DNA from: JAKACA01 sp963735115
GTDB lineage: Bacteria; Actinomycetota; Acidimicrobiia; Acidimicrobiales; Bog-793
Assembly (NCBI GenBank): GCA_963735115.1
Contig: CAVTJR010000001.1
Location: forward strand, 930,001 to 994,000
Reading direction: 5' to 3'
Length of the DNA: 64,000 nucleotides
Below are positions 25,057 to 33,150 of this stretch, in pieces (positions within the stretch are counted from its first letter, which is position 1; each line of letters begins with the position of its first letter). A model generated the notes under the pieces. It searched no databases. It was not told the DNA's origin and worked only from the letters and a program-made list of their open reading frames with translations. The position numbers and the translations under genes are program-made.

Positions 25057-25870
25057 CAGCGCCGCCGATCTCGACCCGTCCGTCGCCGCCGAGCAGGGCA
25101 TCGCCATCGTCGACCTCGACGTGCGCCTGGGGGATATCGGCCCGGAAACGACGCGGAATTGGACTCCCGAACAGTTTTGGCAGGAATGCGCCAAGAGTTC
25201 TCACTTGCCCGAGACATCGGCGCCGTCTCCCGGCGCCTTCGTGGACGCCTACCTGCGTGCCCTGACCGACGGGTGCGACGGTGTCGTGTGCATCACGATC
25301 TCCTCCAAGCTGTCCGCCACCTATCAGGCGGCCACCGCCGGAGCCGTCGAGGTGGCAGAGCGCATCCCCGTGCGGGTCGTCGACTCGCTGTCGGTCACCA
25401 TGGGAGAGGGACTGCTGGCTCTCGCCGCCGCCTCGTCGGCGCGGGCGGGAGGCGACCTCGACGAGATCGCGGAGGCGACCAAGCACGACCTGGAGTCCAT
25501 CCGCGTCTACGGGGCACTCGACACCCTCGACAACCTCCGCAAGGGCGGGCGGATCGGCGGAGCCCAGGCCATCTTCGGGTCCCTGCTCGCCATCAAGCCG
25601 GTCATCGAGGTGCGGGAGGGCGTCGTCGAAGCAGAGTCGCGCCAACGAACCCGCAGCCGGTCGCTCGAGTACCTGGCGGAGAAAGTCAAAGGTGCCGGTG
25701 AGCTCGAGCAGCTCGCTGTCGTCCATGCGGCCGCCGCCGACGTGAACGGGTTCGTCGACATGCTGGCGGAACAGTTCCCCCGCGACGAGATCTGGGTGAG
25801 CTACATCGGACCCGTGATCGGAACCCACTCCGGAGCCGGTGGTATCGGCGTGTGCTTCAAGCTGAAGTGA
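25031..25870 (+). CDS. DegV family fatty-acid-binding protein
   Basis: A 279-residue DegV protein, a family that binds fatty acids and in Firmicutes (FakB) presents them to a fatty acid kinase. The opening IRVVTDSAADLDPSVA, the TSAPSPGAFVDAY loop, the VCITISSKLSATYQAA segment and VYGALDTLDNLRKGGRIG are standard. AGGAGGGG sits upstream of the ATG. No FakA-type kinase gene is in the window. It overlaps the murJ end by 26 bases and is likely co-transcribed, linking it loosely to envelope biogenesis. Confidence 0.9.
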   Translation: MATIRVVTDSAADLDPSVAAEQGIAIVDLDVRLGDIGPETTRNWTPEQFWQECAKSSHLPETSAPSPGAFVDAYLRALTDGCDGVVCITISSKLSATYQAATAGAVEVAERIPVRVVDSLSVTMGEGLLALAAASSARAGGDLDEIAEATKHDLESIRVYGALDTLDNLRKGGRIGGAQAIFGSLLAIKPVIEVREGVVEAESRQRTRSRSLEYLAEKVKGAGELEQLAVVHAAAADVNGFVDMLAEQFPRDEIWVSYIGPVIGTHSGAGGIGVCFKLK

Positions 25871-25923
25871 CACCGATGCCGACCCACACCCGAGCGATGA
25901 GCGCCCCGCCGACGGCACCGCAG

Positions 25924-25929
25924 TAGCCT
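25924..25929 (+). promoter_or_regulatory. -10 box of small membrane protein gene, leaderless start
   Basis: TAGCCT, six bases, then ATG at 25936. Confidence 0.45.
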
Positions 25930-25935
25930 GCCGAC

Positions 25936-26262
25936 ATGTCTTCTGACGACGGCATTGACGGCGCGAACGACAGGAGCGGCCGCGACTGGGCGTCGGTCGC
26001 CACAGCCAAGGTGGAGGAAGTCGTCTCGCTCATCCGTGATCGCACGGTCACGCCGGTGCTCCGGGCTGTTCGCTATGTCATCTTCGGCCTCCTCGCCGTC
26101 TTCATCGCGACGCTCTTGGCGGTGCTGCTCGCCACGGGCGCCGTTCGCGTGCTCGACAACTACCTCTTCCACCGCCGCGTCTGGGCGAGCTACCTCGTGG
26201 TCGGTGGAATCTTCTCGGGCCTCGGGCTGTTCTTCTCACGGATGCGTCATCCGCGCTCGTAA
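25936..26262 (+). CDS. Small two-helix membrane protein
   Basis: A 108-residue hypothetical protein. The first 40 residues are polar, followed by two membrane helices (VIFGLLAVFIATLLAVLLATGA and YLVVGGIFSGLGLFF) and a short basic end. I do not recognise a family with confidence. Its position between the murJ operon and trxB, read the same way and from its own leaderless promoter, suggests an envelope role, but that is only context. Confidence 0.65.
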   Translation: MSSDDGIDGANDRSGRDWASVATAKVEEVVSLIRDRTVTPVLRAVRYVIFGLLAVFIATLLAVLLATGAVRVLDNYLFHRRVWASYLVVGGIFSGLGLFFSRMRHPRS

Positions 26263-26306
26263 ATCCCGCGCGGGACAGTGCGTCGAACTTGACTGAACGA
26301 GGAACC

Positions 26307-27275
26307 ATGAGAACAGGAAGAATTCGTGACGTCGTCATCCTTGGTTCCGGACCGGCCGGGCTGACGGCCGCCATCTATGCGGCCCGCGCCGACCTCAACC
26401 CGCTCGTGCTGGAAGGCGAGCCATCGTCCACGAGCGACCAGCCCGGCGGGCAGTTGATGCTGACGACAGAGGTCGAGAACTTTCCCGGCTTTGCCGAGGG
26501 CGTCATGGGACCCGAGCTCATGCTCCAGATGCGCGCCCAAGCTGTGCGCTTCGGCGCCGACCTGGTCGTCGAAAAGGCCACAAGTGTGAACCTGTCGGCG
26601 TCGCCTGTCGAGATCTGGGCCGGTGACGACGCCGGGGAGCCGTCCGTACGGTCAAGGACCCTCATCATCGCCACCGGCGCACGCTCCTTGCTACTCGGCT
26701 TGCCCAACGAAGCGCGCCTCATCGGTCACGGGGTGTCGACGTGTGCCACCTGCGACGGGTTCTTCTTCCGTAACAAACCCATCGCTGTCGTCGGCGGGGG
26801 CGACTCCGCCCTCGAGGAGGCCCTCTTCCTCACGAAATTCGGCCGGTCGGTGACGGTCATCCACCGCCGCAAGGAACTCCGGGCATCGCGGATCATGCAG
26901 GACCGTGCCTTCCGCAACGAGAAGATCGACTTCGTCTGGGACTCCGCAGTGAGCGACATCCTGGGCGCCGAGCAGGTCGAAGGCGTCCGGTTGCGGGATG
27001 TTCGCACCGGGCACGAGCGCGTGTTGCCTGTCGAGGGCGTCTTCGTTGCCATCGGCCACGCCCCGAACACGGGCTTGTTCAGCGGGCAGCTCGACATGAA
27101 CGCAAACGGATACCTGGTCACCCATGGTGGGACGAAAACAGGCATCGCCGGTGTTTTTGCATGTGGAGACGTGCAGGACCACGAGTACCGCCAGGCCGTG
27201 ACGGCTGCTGGCTCGGGCTGCATGGCAGCAATAGATGCTGAGCGGTATCTGGCGGCACAGCACGAGCCGAGATAG
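26307..27275 (+). CDS. trxB: Thioredoxin reductase
   Basis: A 322-residue low-molecular-weight thioredoxin reductase. It uses NADPH and FAD to reduce TrxA. The FAD site is VILGSGPAGLTAAIYAAR, the redox-active pair is CATCD, and the NADPH site is VVGGGDSALEEALFL. The ATG at 26307 has GAGGAA upstream; the earlier TTG is less likely. trxA follows after 11 bases, so they form one operon, matching the trxB-trxC-cwlM order of mycobacteria. Confidence 0.96.
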   Translation: MRTGRIRDVVILGSGPAGLTAAIYAARADLNPLVLEGEPSSTSDQPGGQLMLTTEVENFPGFAEGVMGPELMLQMRAQAVRFGADLVVEKATSVNLSASPVEIWAGDDAGEPSVRSRTLIIATGARSLLLGLPNEARLIGHGVSTCATCDGFFFRNKPIAVVGGGDSALEEALFLTKFGRSVTVIHRRKELRASRIMQDRAFRNEKIDFVWDSAVSDILGAEQVEGVRLRDVRTGHERVLPVEGVFVAIGHAPNTGLFSGQLDMNANGYLVTHGGTKTGIAGVFACGDVQDHEYRQAVTAAGSGCMAAIDAERYLAAQHEPR

Positions 27276-27286
27276 AGGAGATGGAA

Positions 27287-27616
27287 ATGGCCGACAACAT
27301 CATCACCGTGAGTGACGACACCTTCGACGAGCAGGTCACGCTCGCGGACGTGCCGGTTCTCGTCGACTTCTGGGCCGAATGGTGTGGGCCATGCAAGATG
27401 GTCGCCCCCGTCCTCGAGGAGATCGCCGATGACAAGAAGGGCGCCCTGCGCGTCGCCAAGGTGAACGTGGACGACAACCCGCGCACGGCTCAGCGCTTCC
27501 AGGTGATGAGCATCCCGACGCTGCTGCTGTTCAAGGACGGCGAGCCGCAGAGCCGCATCGTGGGCGCCCGCCCGAAGAGCCAGATTCTCTCCGAAGTCGA
27601 GCCCCACCTGTCCTGA
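27287..27616 (+). CDS. trxA: Thioredoxin
   Basis: A 109-residue thioredoxin with the WCGPCK active site near residue 33 and the SIPTLLLFKDG cis-proline segment. The ATG at 27287 follows GAGGAG at six bases, a better choice than the ATG at 27281, which overlaps that site. It reduces protein disulfides using electrons from TrxB, encoded immediately upstream. Confidence 0.96.
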   Translation: MADNIITVSDDTFDEQVTLADVPVLVDFWAEWCGPCKMVAPVLEEIADDKKGALRVAKVNVDDNPRTAQRFQVMSIPTLLLFKDGEPQSRIVGARPKSQILSEVEPHLS

Positions 27617-27621
27617 GATCG

Positions 27622-27664
27622 CGAGGGGCCCCTCGAGCGGGCGTTGCAAAACCCCTTTGTTTTT
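27622..27664 (+). terminator. Possible terminator of trxB-trxA
   Basis: A perfect 14-base palindrome with the half CGAGGGG at 27622-27635, an alternative AGGGG/CCCCT stem reaching 27656, and then TTTGTTTTT. Confidence 0.4.
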
Positions 27665-27700
27665 CTGGCATTTCGCGCCCCGAACGAACGGTGGAGGTCG

Positions 27701-27706
27701 TACGAT
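27701..27706 (+). promoter_or_regulatory. -10 box of cwlM-like gene, leaderless start
   Basis: TACGAT, seven bases, then ATG at 27714. No good -35 hexamer is seen. Confidence 0.45.
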
Positions 27707-27713
27707 AGGTCGG

Positions 27714-28769
27714 ATGTCTCCCGCCGCGAATGCTCCGGCCCTCTTTGGAACGTCGCTCGAAGGATCCGCCGAGGTGCTGCCTATCACCCCCGACTCCACT
27801 CGGAAAGCCGTCGCCGACCTGCAATCGCGTCTCGTCCGGCTCGGCCTTCTGCAAGCAGGCGACGCCACCGGCACCTTCGGTGCGACAACGGCGAATGCCG
27901 TCGCCGTCTTCCAGCGCCAGCGCGGCCTCAGGTGCGACGGCGTCTGCGGGAGGGAGACGTGGGCGGCAGTGGTGGAGGCCGGGTTCGCCCTCGGGGACCG
28001 CAACCTCTACCGGCGGGCACCCATGTTCCACGGGGACGACGTCGCTGAGTTGCAGCGCAGGCTCAGTGCGTTGGGCTTCGACCCGGGAGGAGTGGACGGC
28101 ATCTTCGGTGACCGGACCGCCGAAGCGCTCGGGGAGTTCCAGCGGAACGTCGGCTTGCGGGCCGACGGGATCTGCGGTTATCTGACGATTGCCGAGCTGA
28201 CGAGGCTGACGATCCGTCCCGGTGGCGGAGATTTGGTGAGCACGGTACGGGAGCGCTTGATTGTCGCAACGCGAGGTGCGACGCTGCGCGGGAGAAGGAT
28301 CGCCGTCGGCGAACAGGGTGGGTTTGCCACCGGTGTCGGCGCCGTCTCCCGGGCGCTCGCCGGTGTCGGTGCTGAGTCTCTCCAACTCCATCACCCTGAC
28401 GAATCCGAGCAGGCGGTAGCGGCCAACCGAGCCGGTGTCGACTGCTATGTCGGTCTGAGGCTGGAGCCACAGCATTCGACCGTGAAGACGATGTACTACC
28501 GGGGCTACCGCTACGAGTCCGAGACGAGCCGGTTGCTTGCCAATCTGATGAGGGAGCAGATCTCGCAACGGCTCGGTTTCAAGGACGCCTCGACGGAGGG
28601 AATGGCGGTCCGCATCCTCCGTGAGACGCAGATGCCGGCGGTGCTCGTCGAGCTCGGAGACCCGAGCCTTGTCGTCATGAAGGTGGCCGAGCTCGCCCAA
28701 GCGGTCGTGAATTCTCTCGAGCAGTGGTTGATGGTGGACTGGGAGACGGAGGGCTCGTCCACAACCTGA
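27714..28769 (+). CDS. cwlM: CwlM-like protein: peptidoglycan-binding repeats plus degenerate amidase domain
   Basis: About 351 residues. Two peptidoglycan-binding type 1 repeats come first (DLQSRLVRLGLL to FQRQRGL, then ELQRRLSALGFDPGGVDGIF). A C-terminal amidase_3-like domain follows. No signal peptide is seen, as in mycobacterial CwlM, a regulator of MurA. The zinc-binding DPGHGG motif is replaced by VGEQGG, and the second histidine motif reads CYVGLRLEP, so at least two zinc ligands are missing; only the late AVLVELG glutamate remains. An enzymatically dead, regulatory protein is likely. It sits between trxA and parB, as in mycobacteria. Confidence 0.85.
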   Translation: MSPAANAPALFGTSLEGSAEVLPITPDSTRKAVADLQSRLVRLGLLQAGDATGTFGATTANAVAVFQRQRGLRCDGVCGRETWAAVVEAGFALGDRNLYRRAPMFHGDDVAELQRRLSALGFDPGGVDGIFGDRTAEALGEFQRNVGLRADGICGYLTIAELTRLTIRPGGGDLVSTVRERLIVATRGATLRGRRIAVGEQGGFATGVGAVSRALAGVGAESLQLHHPDESEQAVAANRAGVDCYVGLRLEPQHSTVKTMYYRGYRYESETSRLLANLMREQISQRLGFKDASTEGMAVRILRETQMPAVLVELGDPSLVVMKVAELAQAVVNSLEQWLMVDWETEGSSTT

Positions 28770-28784
28770 TGCACAGGTTGTGGA
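28758..28784. terminator. Hairpin between cwlM-like gene and parB
   Basis: Perfect 11-bp inverted repeat (TCCACAACCTG and its complement) with a 5-base loop, followed by CACCTTTTATC. It overlaps the cwlM stop codon and could end transcription from it. The arms also look like DnaA boxes with one mismatch. Confidence 0.55.
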
Positions 28785-28841
28785 TCACCTTTTATCAGCA
28801 GTCGAGACGTCTGCTGGCTCGGCCTGCAGCTCAGGTCGACC

Positions 28842-29825
28842 CTATTCGGGTGCCGTGTTCCCTCCGATGATGAGGCGATAGATCCGCTCGAGGTCATCGA
28901 GGTTGGCGAACTCGATGACGACACGGCCGTGCTTGGCGCTCATGTCCACCGCCACCCTCGTGTTCAAGTAATCACCCAGGAGCTCCTCCAGATCGAGAAG
29001 ACCGGGGGGCCGCAACCGGGTTGCTGACGCGCCACCGAGCGAGGGCTGCAGGCCGGGGCGGCCTGGTGCGCCGGCAGTATCGAGCGGTGCCTCCCCTCCC
29101 GAGCCCGTAGGGCGATCCGGGCCAGTCGAAGCCATCTCTTCGAGCACGGCGGCATCGGCTCGCAGTGCGGCCCGCACCTTGTCCTCGACGACACGGACGG
29201 AGAGGCCGTCTCGCACGACCTCGAGCGCCAGCTTTTCCTGCAGCGCCCGATCGGGCGAGGCGAGGAGGGCGCGGGCGTGCCCGGCCGTCAGCAGGTTGTC
29301 GCGCACTTGACGTTGCACGCCGGGCGGCAGTTGGAAGAGGCGAAGGGAATTCGTGACGACCGTTCGGCTCTTGCCGACTCGCCGCGCCACCTCGTCGTGG
29401 GTAAGACCGAAGTCCTCGATGAGCTGTTGATAGGCGCCGGCCTCGTCCAGCGGGTTCAGATCCTCCCGCTGCAGGTTCTCGACGAGGGCCTGCTCCAAAC
29501 TCGTGACGTCGTCGACGACCCGGAGCATGGCCGGGATGGTGGCGAGGCCGGCTCTCCGAGCAGCACGATAGCGGCGTTCTCCGGCGATGATCTCGTACTC
29601 GCTCGGAGCGGTCTGTCGCACGAGGACCGGCTGGAGGATCCCGACGGCCTTGATCGAGTCGACGAGGGAAGTGAGCGCCTCTTCGTCGAACTGCTTTCTC
29701 GGCTGGTTCGGGTTCGGCTTGATCTGGTTGAGAGGAAGCTGGATCAGATCCGAGGAGGCAGGACCGGGTCCGCCTTGGGGGATGAGTGCCCCTAAACCGC
29801 GTCCGAGCCCGCTACGACGACTCAC
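28842..29825 (-). CDS. parB: Chromosome-partitioning protein ParB
   Basis: A 327-residue ParB. It opens with RSGLGRGLGALIP, then has the CTP-binding segment with GERRYRAARRAGL, the ALVENLQREDLNPLDEA segment, an HTH (DEVARRVGKSRTVVTNSLRL) for parS binding, and a C-terminal dimerisation domain after a Gly/Pro-rich linker. The GTG at 29825 has GGAGG upstream. It overlaps the end of parA by 14 bases, so the two are coupled. With ParA it segregates the origin region; two parS-like sites lie 1.4 kb upstream. Confidence 0.95.
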   Translation of the reverse strand: MSRRSGLGRGLGALIPQGGPGPASSDLIQLPLNQIKPNPNQPRKQFDEEALTSLVDSIKAVGILQPVLVRQTAPSEYEIIAGERRYRAARRAGLATIPAMLRVVDDVTSLEQALVENLQREDLNPLDEAGAYQQLIEDFGLTHDEVARRVGKSRTVVTNSLRLFQLPPGVQRQVRDNLLTAGHARALLASPDRALQEKLALEVVRDGLSVRVVEDKVRAALRADAAVLEEMASTGPDRPTGSGGEAPLDTAGAPGRPGLQPSLGGASATRLRPPGLLDLEELLGDYLNTRVAVDMSAKHGRVVIEFANLDDLERIYRLIIGGNTAPE

Positions 29826-30708
29826 CTGCCACCTCCCTCGCCAACTCTCGATAGGCGATGGCTCCTCGCGAGGTTGGGTCGTGCGTCGTGATCGGCTCGC
29901 CAAACGAAGGTGCTTCGGAGATGCGGACGCTCCTCGGAATGATGTTCTTGCAGACGACGTCGCCGAAGTGCGCCCGCACTTCCGACACGACCGAGTCGGA
30001 GAGCTTCGTTCGGGCGTCGTACATCGTGAGCACGATCGTGGTGATCGCCAGAGTGGGGTTCAGGTTCGAGCGGACGAGCTCCACGTTGCGTGTGAGCTGC
30101 GACACGCCTTCGAGTGCGTAGTACTCGCATTGGATGGGAACGAGCACCTCGGTGGCCGCCGTCAGTCCGTTCAAGGTGAGGAGGCCGAGCGAGGGTGGGC
30201 AATCGATGAAGACGAAGGCGAAGTCGTCCCGGATGGCGTCGATGGCCTTCCGGAGGCGGTGCTCGCGACTCAGCACGGGTACGAGCTCGATCTCCGCCCC
30301 AGCCAGGTCGAGCGTCGAGGGGGCGAGAAACAGGTTCTTGATGTTCGTCGGCTCGATGCAGTCATCCATGGCGACGTCCTGAAGCAGGACGTTGTACATG
30401 GAGTAATCGAAGTTCCGGGGATCGACGCCCAGGCCGGTGCTGGCGTTTCCCTGCGGATCGAGGTCGACGATGAGGACGCGGTGACCGAGATCGGCGAGCG
30501 CCGCCCCGAGATTCACCGCCGTTGTCGTCTTGCCGACGCCCCCCTTCTGGTTGGCCACCGCCATCACCCTGGCGGGCCGCGTCGAGGGTACCGACGCCGT
30601 CTCGGAATGGGCGTCCGGCGTAGGCTCGCGTGGACCAGGCGTCGAGGAGTCACCGGTCTCCGCCAGAGCCGGCGATTTCACGAGCTCCTCGCCAAGCAAG
30701 TCCGACAT
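29812..30708 (-). CDS. parA: Chromosome-partitioning ATPase ParA
   Basis: A 298-residue ParA/Soj-type ATPase with a 50-residue polar N-terminal extension. The deviant Walker A is KGGVGKTTTAVNLG, followed by VLIVDLDPQGNASTGLG and the FVFIDCPPSLGLLTLN segment. Its ATP-dependent DNA binding moves ParB-parS complexes. The ATG shares one base with the stop codon of the LAGLIDADG-like gene upstream (TGATG), and its end overlaps parB. The three genes therefore form one tightly coupled unit. Confidence 0.95.
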   Translation of the reverse strand: MSDLLGEELVKSPALAETGDSSTPGPREPTPDAHSETASVPSTRPARVMAVANQKGGVGKTTTAVNLGAALADLGHRVLIVDLDPQGNASTGLGVDPRNFDYSMYNVLLQDVAMDDCIEPTNIKNLFLAPSTLDLAGAEIELVPVLSREHRLRKAIDAIRDDFAFVFIDCPPSLGLLTLNGLTAATEVLVPIQCEYYALEGVSQLTRNVELVRSNLNPTLAITTIVLTMYDARTKLSDSVVSEVRAHFGDVVCKNIIPRSVRISEAPSFGEPITTHDPTSRGAIAYRELAREVAGESS

Positions 30709-31190
30709 CAGTCTCCCGTCTCGGTCGCCGCATGGGGTTCGGTCACTTCAGTTCCTCCGGGCGTAACGTAATCGATCTGGCGGCCGGGATCCGGGACGAT
30801 CGTCACCGAGGTGGACGTCTGCGGTCCCTGCAGTCTCCCCGGGTAACGAGCCTTCATCTGTTGCAGCCGAGCGTACGTGTGGGCATCGAGCTCGGGCTGG
30901 ATCGTCGACTCCAGCATCGGCAGGATCTCGTCGCGCAGGTAGACCCCCCGGACCATCCATTGGAAGTACTCCCGGCCGTCGTGGGAGTAGGGGCCGTACA
31001 ACCTTCCGCCGGGGAACGTCCGCTCCAGCCAGCGGAATAGCGACTCATGGCGTACGTGCATGCGGAGCGTGATCTGCGGCTGGCGGCCATCGCCCCCGAA
31101 ATGACCTTCGCCCAGCAAGAGCCCGGCCAACAAGCCCTGCTCGAGTTCGGATACCACTCTGCCACCGGCCTTTCCGCACCGTGATCCCAT
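30708..31190 (-). CDS. Single-motif LAGLIDADG-like protein in the parAB operon
   Basis: About 160 residues. It carries a LAGLIDADG-type helix, LLAGLLLGEGHF (LAGLLLGEG near residues 21-29), then the expected beta segments (QITLRMHVRHESLFRWLERTF, GRLYGPYSHDGREYFQWMV), a helix (LRDEILPMLESTIQPELDAH) and a Thr/Pro-rich tail. The acidic residue at the usual catalytic position (E of GEG) is kept. One motif means it would act as a dimer. It is not inside an intein or intron. It is translationally coupled to parA, and a parS-like repeat ends only 12 bases before its start. This looks like a domesticated DNA-binding protein, as WhiA is, but that is inference. The start could also be the GTG at 31157. 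Confidence 0.7.
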   Translation of the reverse strand: MGSRCGKAGGRVVSELEQGLLAGLLLGEGHFGGDGRQPQITLRMHVRHESLFRWLERTFPGGRLYGPYSHDGREYFQWMVRGVYLRDEILPMLESTIQPELDAHTYARLQQMKARYPGRLQGPQTSTSVTIVPDPGRQIDYVTPGGTEVTEPHAATETGD

Positions 31191-31201
31191 CGACAATTCG
31201 G

Positions 31202-31231
31202 GTGTTTCACCGTAAGGTACCACGTGGAACC
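31202..31231. promoter_or_regulatory. parS-like site 1 (split half-sites)
   Basis: Holds GTGTTTCACCG at its left end and a near-complete parS at its right end: TACCACGTGGAAC matches TGTTCCACGTGGAACA at 13 of 16 positions with flanks. It lies just upstream of the LAGLIDADG-like gene. Confidence 0.6.
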
Positions 31232-31290
31232 CTCGCCTGGCGGGCCGACGATCCACAGAACGAGCAACGGCAGCTTCATCCGTCTCCAGG

Positions 31291-31320
31291 GTGTTTCACC
31301 GACTAGTATCACGTGGAACG
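31291..31320. promoter_or_regulatory. parS-like site 2 (split half-sites)
   Basis: Same layout as site 1, 89 bases away: GTGTTTCACCG, then TATCACGTGGAAC, matching TGTTTCACGTGGAACA at 13 of 16 positions. The left half-site and right arm are identical between copies while the middle varies, so the ends are probably selected. Confidence 0.6.
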
Positions 31321-31327
31321 CTCAACT

Positions 31328-32095
31328 TCAGAAGAGGGGACGCTTGGCCGGGATGCCGTTGCGTCTCGGGTAGCGCTCGGGACACGGCGAGCGCATCGGG
31401 AGGGCGGCGTAGCGGTATCCGCCGGCTCGCCATGCGACGGCTGGGCCGAAGCCGAGCTCGGCGACGCCATCGGACGGCCAGCGCCCCTCCAATTCGAGTG
31501 AGCTCCCGAGTCGGCGGACCCCACGGTCGCTGACCGTGGAACCAGCGGCTTGTCCGTCCTCGACCAAGGGGGGCTCAGAGACGATCAAGAAGCCTCCGAG
31601 GTGTAGGAATGCCGCTGCACACTCCGCTGTCACGGCGGGCCGCCCGAACGAGCGGGCCGCCACGACAGCGAAGCGCTCTCGCCAGCGCGGGCTTCTTCCG
31701 GCTAGCTCGGCCCGCTCGCCGAGAACCTCCACCGTGGAGGTGAGCGCCAGCGAGTCGAGAGAGTGCCGCAGCCACTCGGCCCGGCGAACGGAACCCTCCA
31801 GCAGCACGAAGCGGCTGATCACGGCCACAGGGGCAAGCGCGAGGACGAGGCCAGGAATGCCTCCGCCGCTGCCGAGGTCGAGCAGGCGGATCGTACCGGT
31901 CGCCTCGTTCGGTCGGGCACAGCCGTCAGCTGCTGTCGAGCGGGAGGCCAACACGGCCTCACACACGGCGACGAACCCGAGCGAGTGTTCGATCTGTCGC
32001 CCGATCGCCTGCTCGCCCAGATAGCCGCGATCGCGCGCTTGCAAGAGCAGCGTCTCCAGCTCCGCCGCCTTGTCGAAGGGAACGGATGAGGGCAC
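31328..32095 (-). CDS. rsmG: 16S rRNA (guanine-N7)-methyltransferase RsmG
   Basis: A 255-residue RsmG (GidB) that methylates G527 of 16S rRNA using S-adenosylmethionine. The SAM-binding LLDLGSGGGIPGLVLAL motif, the LLEGSVRRAEWLRHSLDSL segment and the late FLIVSEPP segment are typical. Loss of this enzyme gives low-level streptomycin resistance in other bacteria. The GTG start lies 6 bases after the jag stop, with no strong ribosome binding site, so it depends on upstream translation. It is part of the rpmH-rnpA-yidD-yidC-jag-rsmG series. Confidence 0.93.
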   Translation of the reverse strand: MPSSVPFDKAAELETLLLQARDRGYLGEQAIGRQIEHSLGFVAVCEAVLASRSTAADGCARPNEATGTIRLLDLGSGGGIPGLVLALAPVAVISRFVLLEGSVRRAEWLRHSLDSLALTSTVEVLGERAELAGRSPRWRERFAVVAARSFGRPAVTAECAAAFLHLGGFLIVSEPPLVEDGQAAGSTVSDRGVRRLGSSLELEGRWPSDGVAELGFGPAVAWRAGGYRYAALPMRSPCPERYPRRNGIPAKRPLF

Positions 32096-32101
32096 CTGGA
32101 G

Positions 32102-33148
32102 CTACTCGGTGTCGTCGACGTCGTCCTCGTCATCAGCGGCGTCGCCGTGGTCCTCGTCACTGCCGGTCGGCTGAGCGGCCGGGCGGATGACGACGTATCG
32201 GCGCGGATCCTCACCTTCCGAGCTCGTGGCTGCAGCCGGGATCTCGCCGACAGCGTCGTGCACCGCCTTTCGGTCGACGGCATTCATCGGCTCGAGGGCC
32301 TGTGGCTGGCCGCTGGCGACGACCTCCTCGGCGACACGCCGGGCGAAGTCCTTCAGGGCAGCCGCCCGACGGGCGCGGTAACCGGCCACATCCACGTGAA
32401 TGCGCCCGGCGTGCTCGTCTGATCGGTGCTGCACGGCGGTGCGAGTCAGCTCTTGAAGAGCATCGACGGTGACGCCACGAGGCCCGACAAGCAGACCAAG
32501 ACCCTCGCCCACGACTCGAACCTGAATGACGTCCTCGTCGATGCTGCTCTCTACGGTTGCGTCCACGCCGAAGCCATGAACCACTCCGCGCACGAACGTC
32601 TCCGCCAGCTCGGCTTGAGCTTCGATACTCATCTCTTCCTCCTTGGGGGCACCGGTCGCACGGATCGGGAGTTCTTCTTCGGTCACAGCCGGTCGGCTCC
32701 GCTGGGCGCCACTGCTTCGTGGTCGCGACCGAGATCGCCCGTCCGATTGAGCCTTCGCCGCCTCGCGGCCATCAGCAGAGCTCCGACCACGGTTGCGGGC
32801 GGGTTTGCTCCCGCCGGACCGGCTGCGTGAACCGTCTTCGCCGTTGGCGCTGTCACCTGAACCATCCCCAGCCGATCCGCCGCGAGCATCTGGCCGGCCG
32901 GCATTTCGGCGTGGCCGCCCGTCGCTCGAGCCGCTCCCGGACGAACGGCGGGAGGGTCGCTTGGCACGTGCCTGCACCGGTCGCACCCGGGCTCGAATGC
33001 GGGCGCCACTGCGCCGGAGGCCGAAGATGGCGTTACGTGGCTCCTCGAGCACTACGACCTCGGCGTCGACCTCGGCGACGCCCAGCCGGTCAAGGGCAGC
33101 CTCGAGCGCCTCCGCAACGGTCTTTCCGGTTGTCTCGACCCACTCCAC
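32102..33148 (-). CDS. jag: Jag/KhpB-type RNA-binding protein
   Basis: A 348-residue protein. The Jag-N domain comes first (EWVETTGKTVAEALEAALDRLG), then a very long basic, Ser/Gly/Arg-rich disordered linker (about 52-200). A KH domain (VRVVGEGLGLLVGPRGVTVDALQELT) and an R3H domain (ARRAAALKDFARRVAEEV) follow. Jag/KhpB binds RNA and helps control cell length and division in Gram-positives. The linker is far longer than in most members. The GTG start is two bases after the yidC stop. Confidence 0.93.
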   Translation of the reverse strand: MEWVETTGKTVAEALEAALDRLGVAEVDAEVVVLEEPRNAIFGLRRSGARIRARVRPVQARAKRPSRRSSGSGSSDGRPRRNAGRPDARGGSAGDGSGDSANGEDGSRSRSGGSKPARNRGRSSADGREAAKAQSDGRSRSRPRSSGAQRSRPAVTEEELPIRATGAPKEEEMSIEAQAELAETFVRGVVHGFGVDATVESSIDEDVIQVRVVGEGLGLLVGPRGVTVDALQELTRTAVQHRSDEHAGRIHVDVAGYRARRAAALKDFARRVAEEVVASGQPQALEPMNAVDRKAVHDAVGEIPAAATSSEGEDPRRYVVIRPAAQPTGSDEDHGDAADDEDDVDDTE

Positions 33149-33150
33149 CG

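Noticed and set aside
32391..32406. CACGTG-containing word in jag resembling parS
   Set aside because: Only about 10 of 16 bases match, and it lies in coding sequence; weaker than the two sites at 31.2-31.3 kb.
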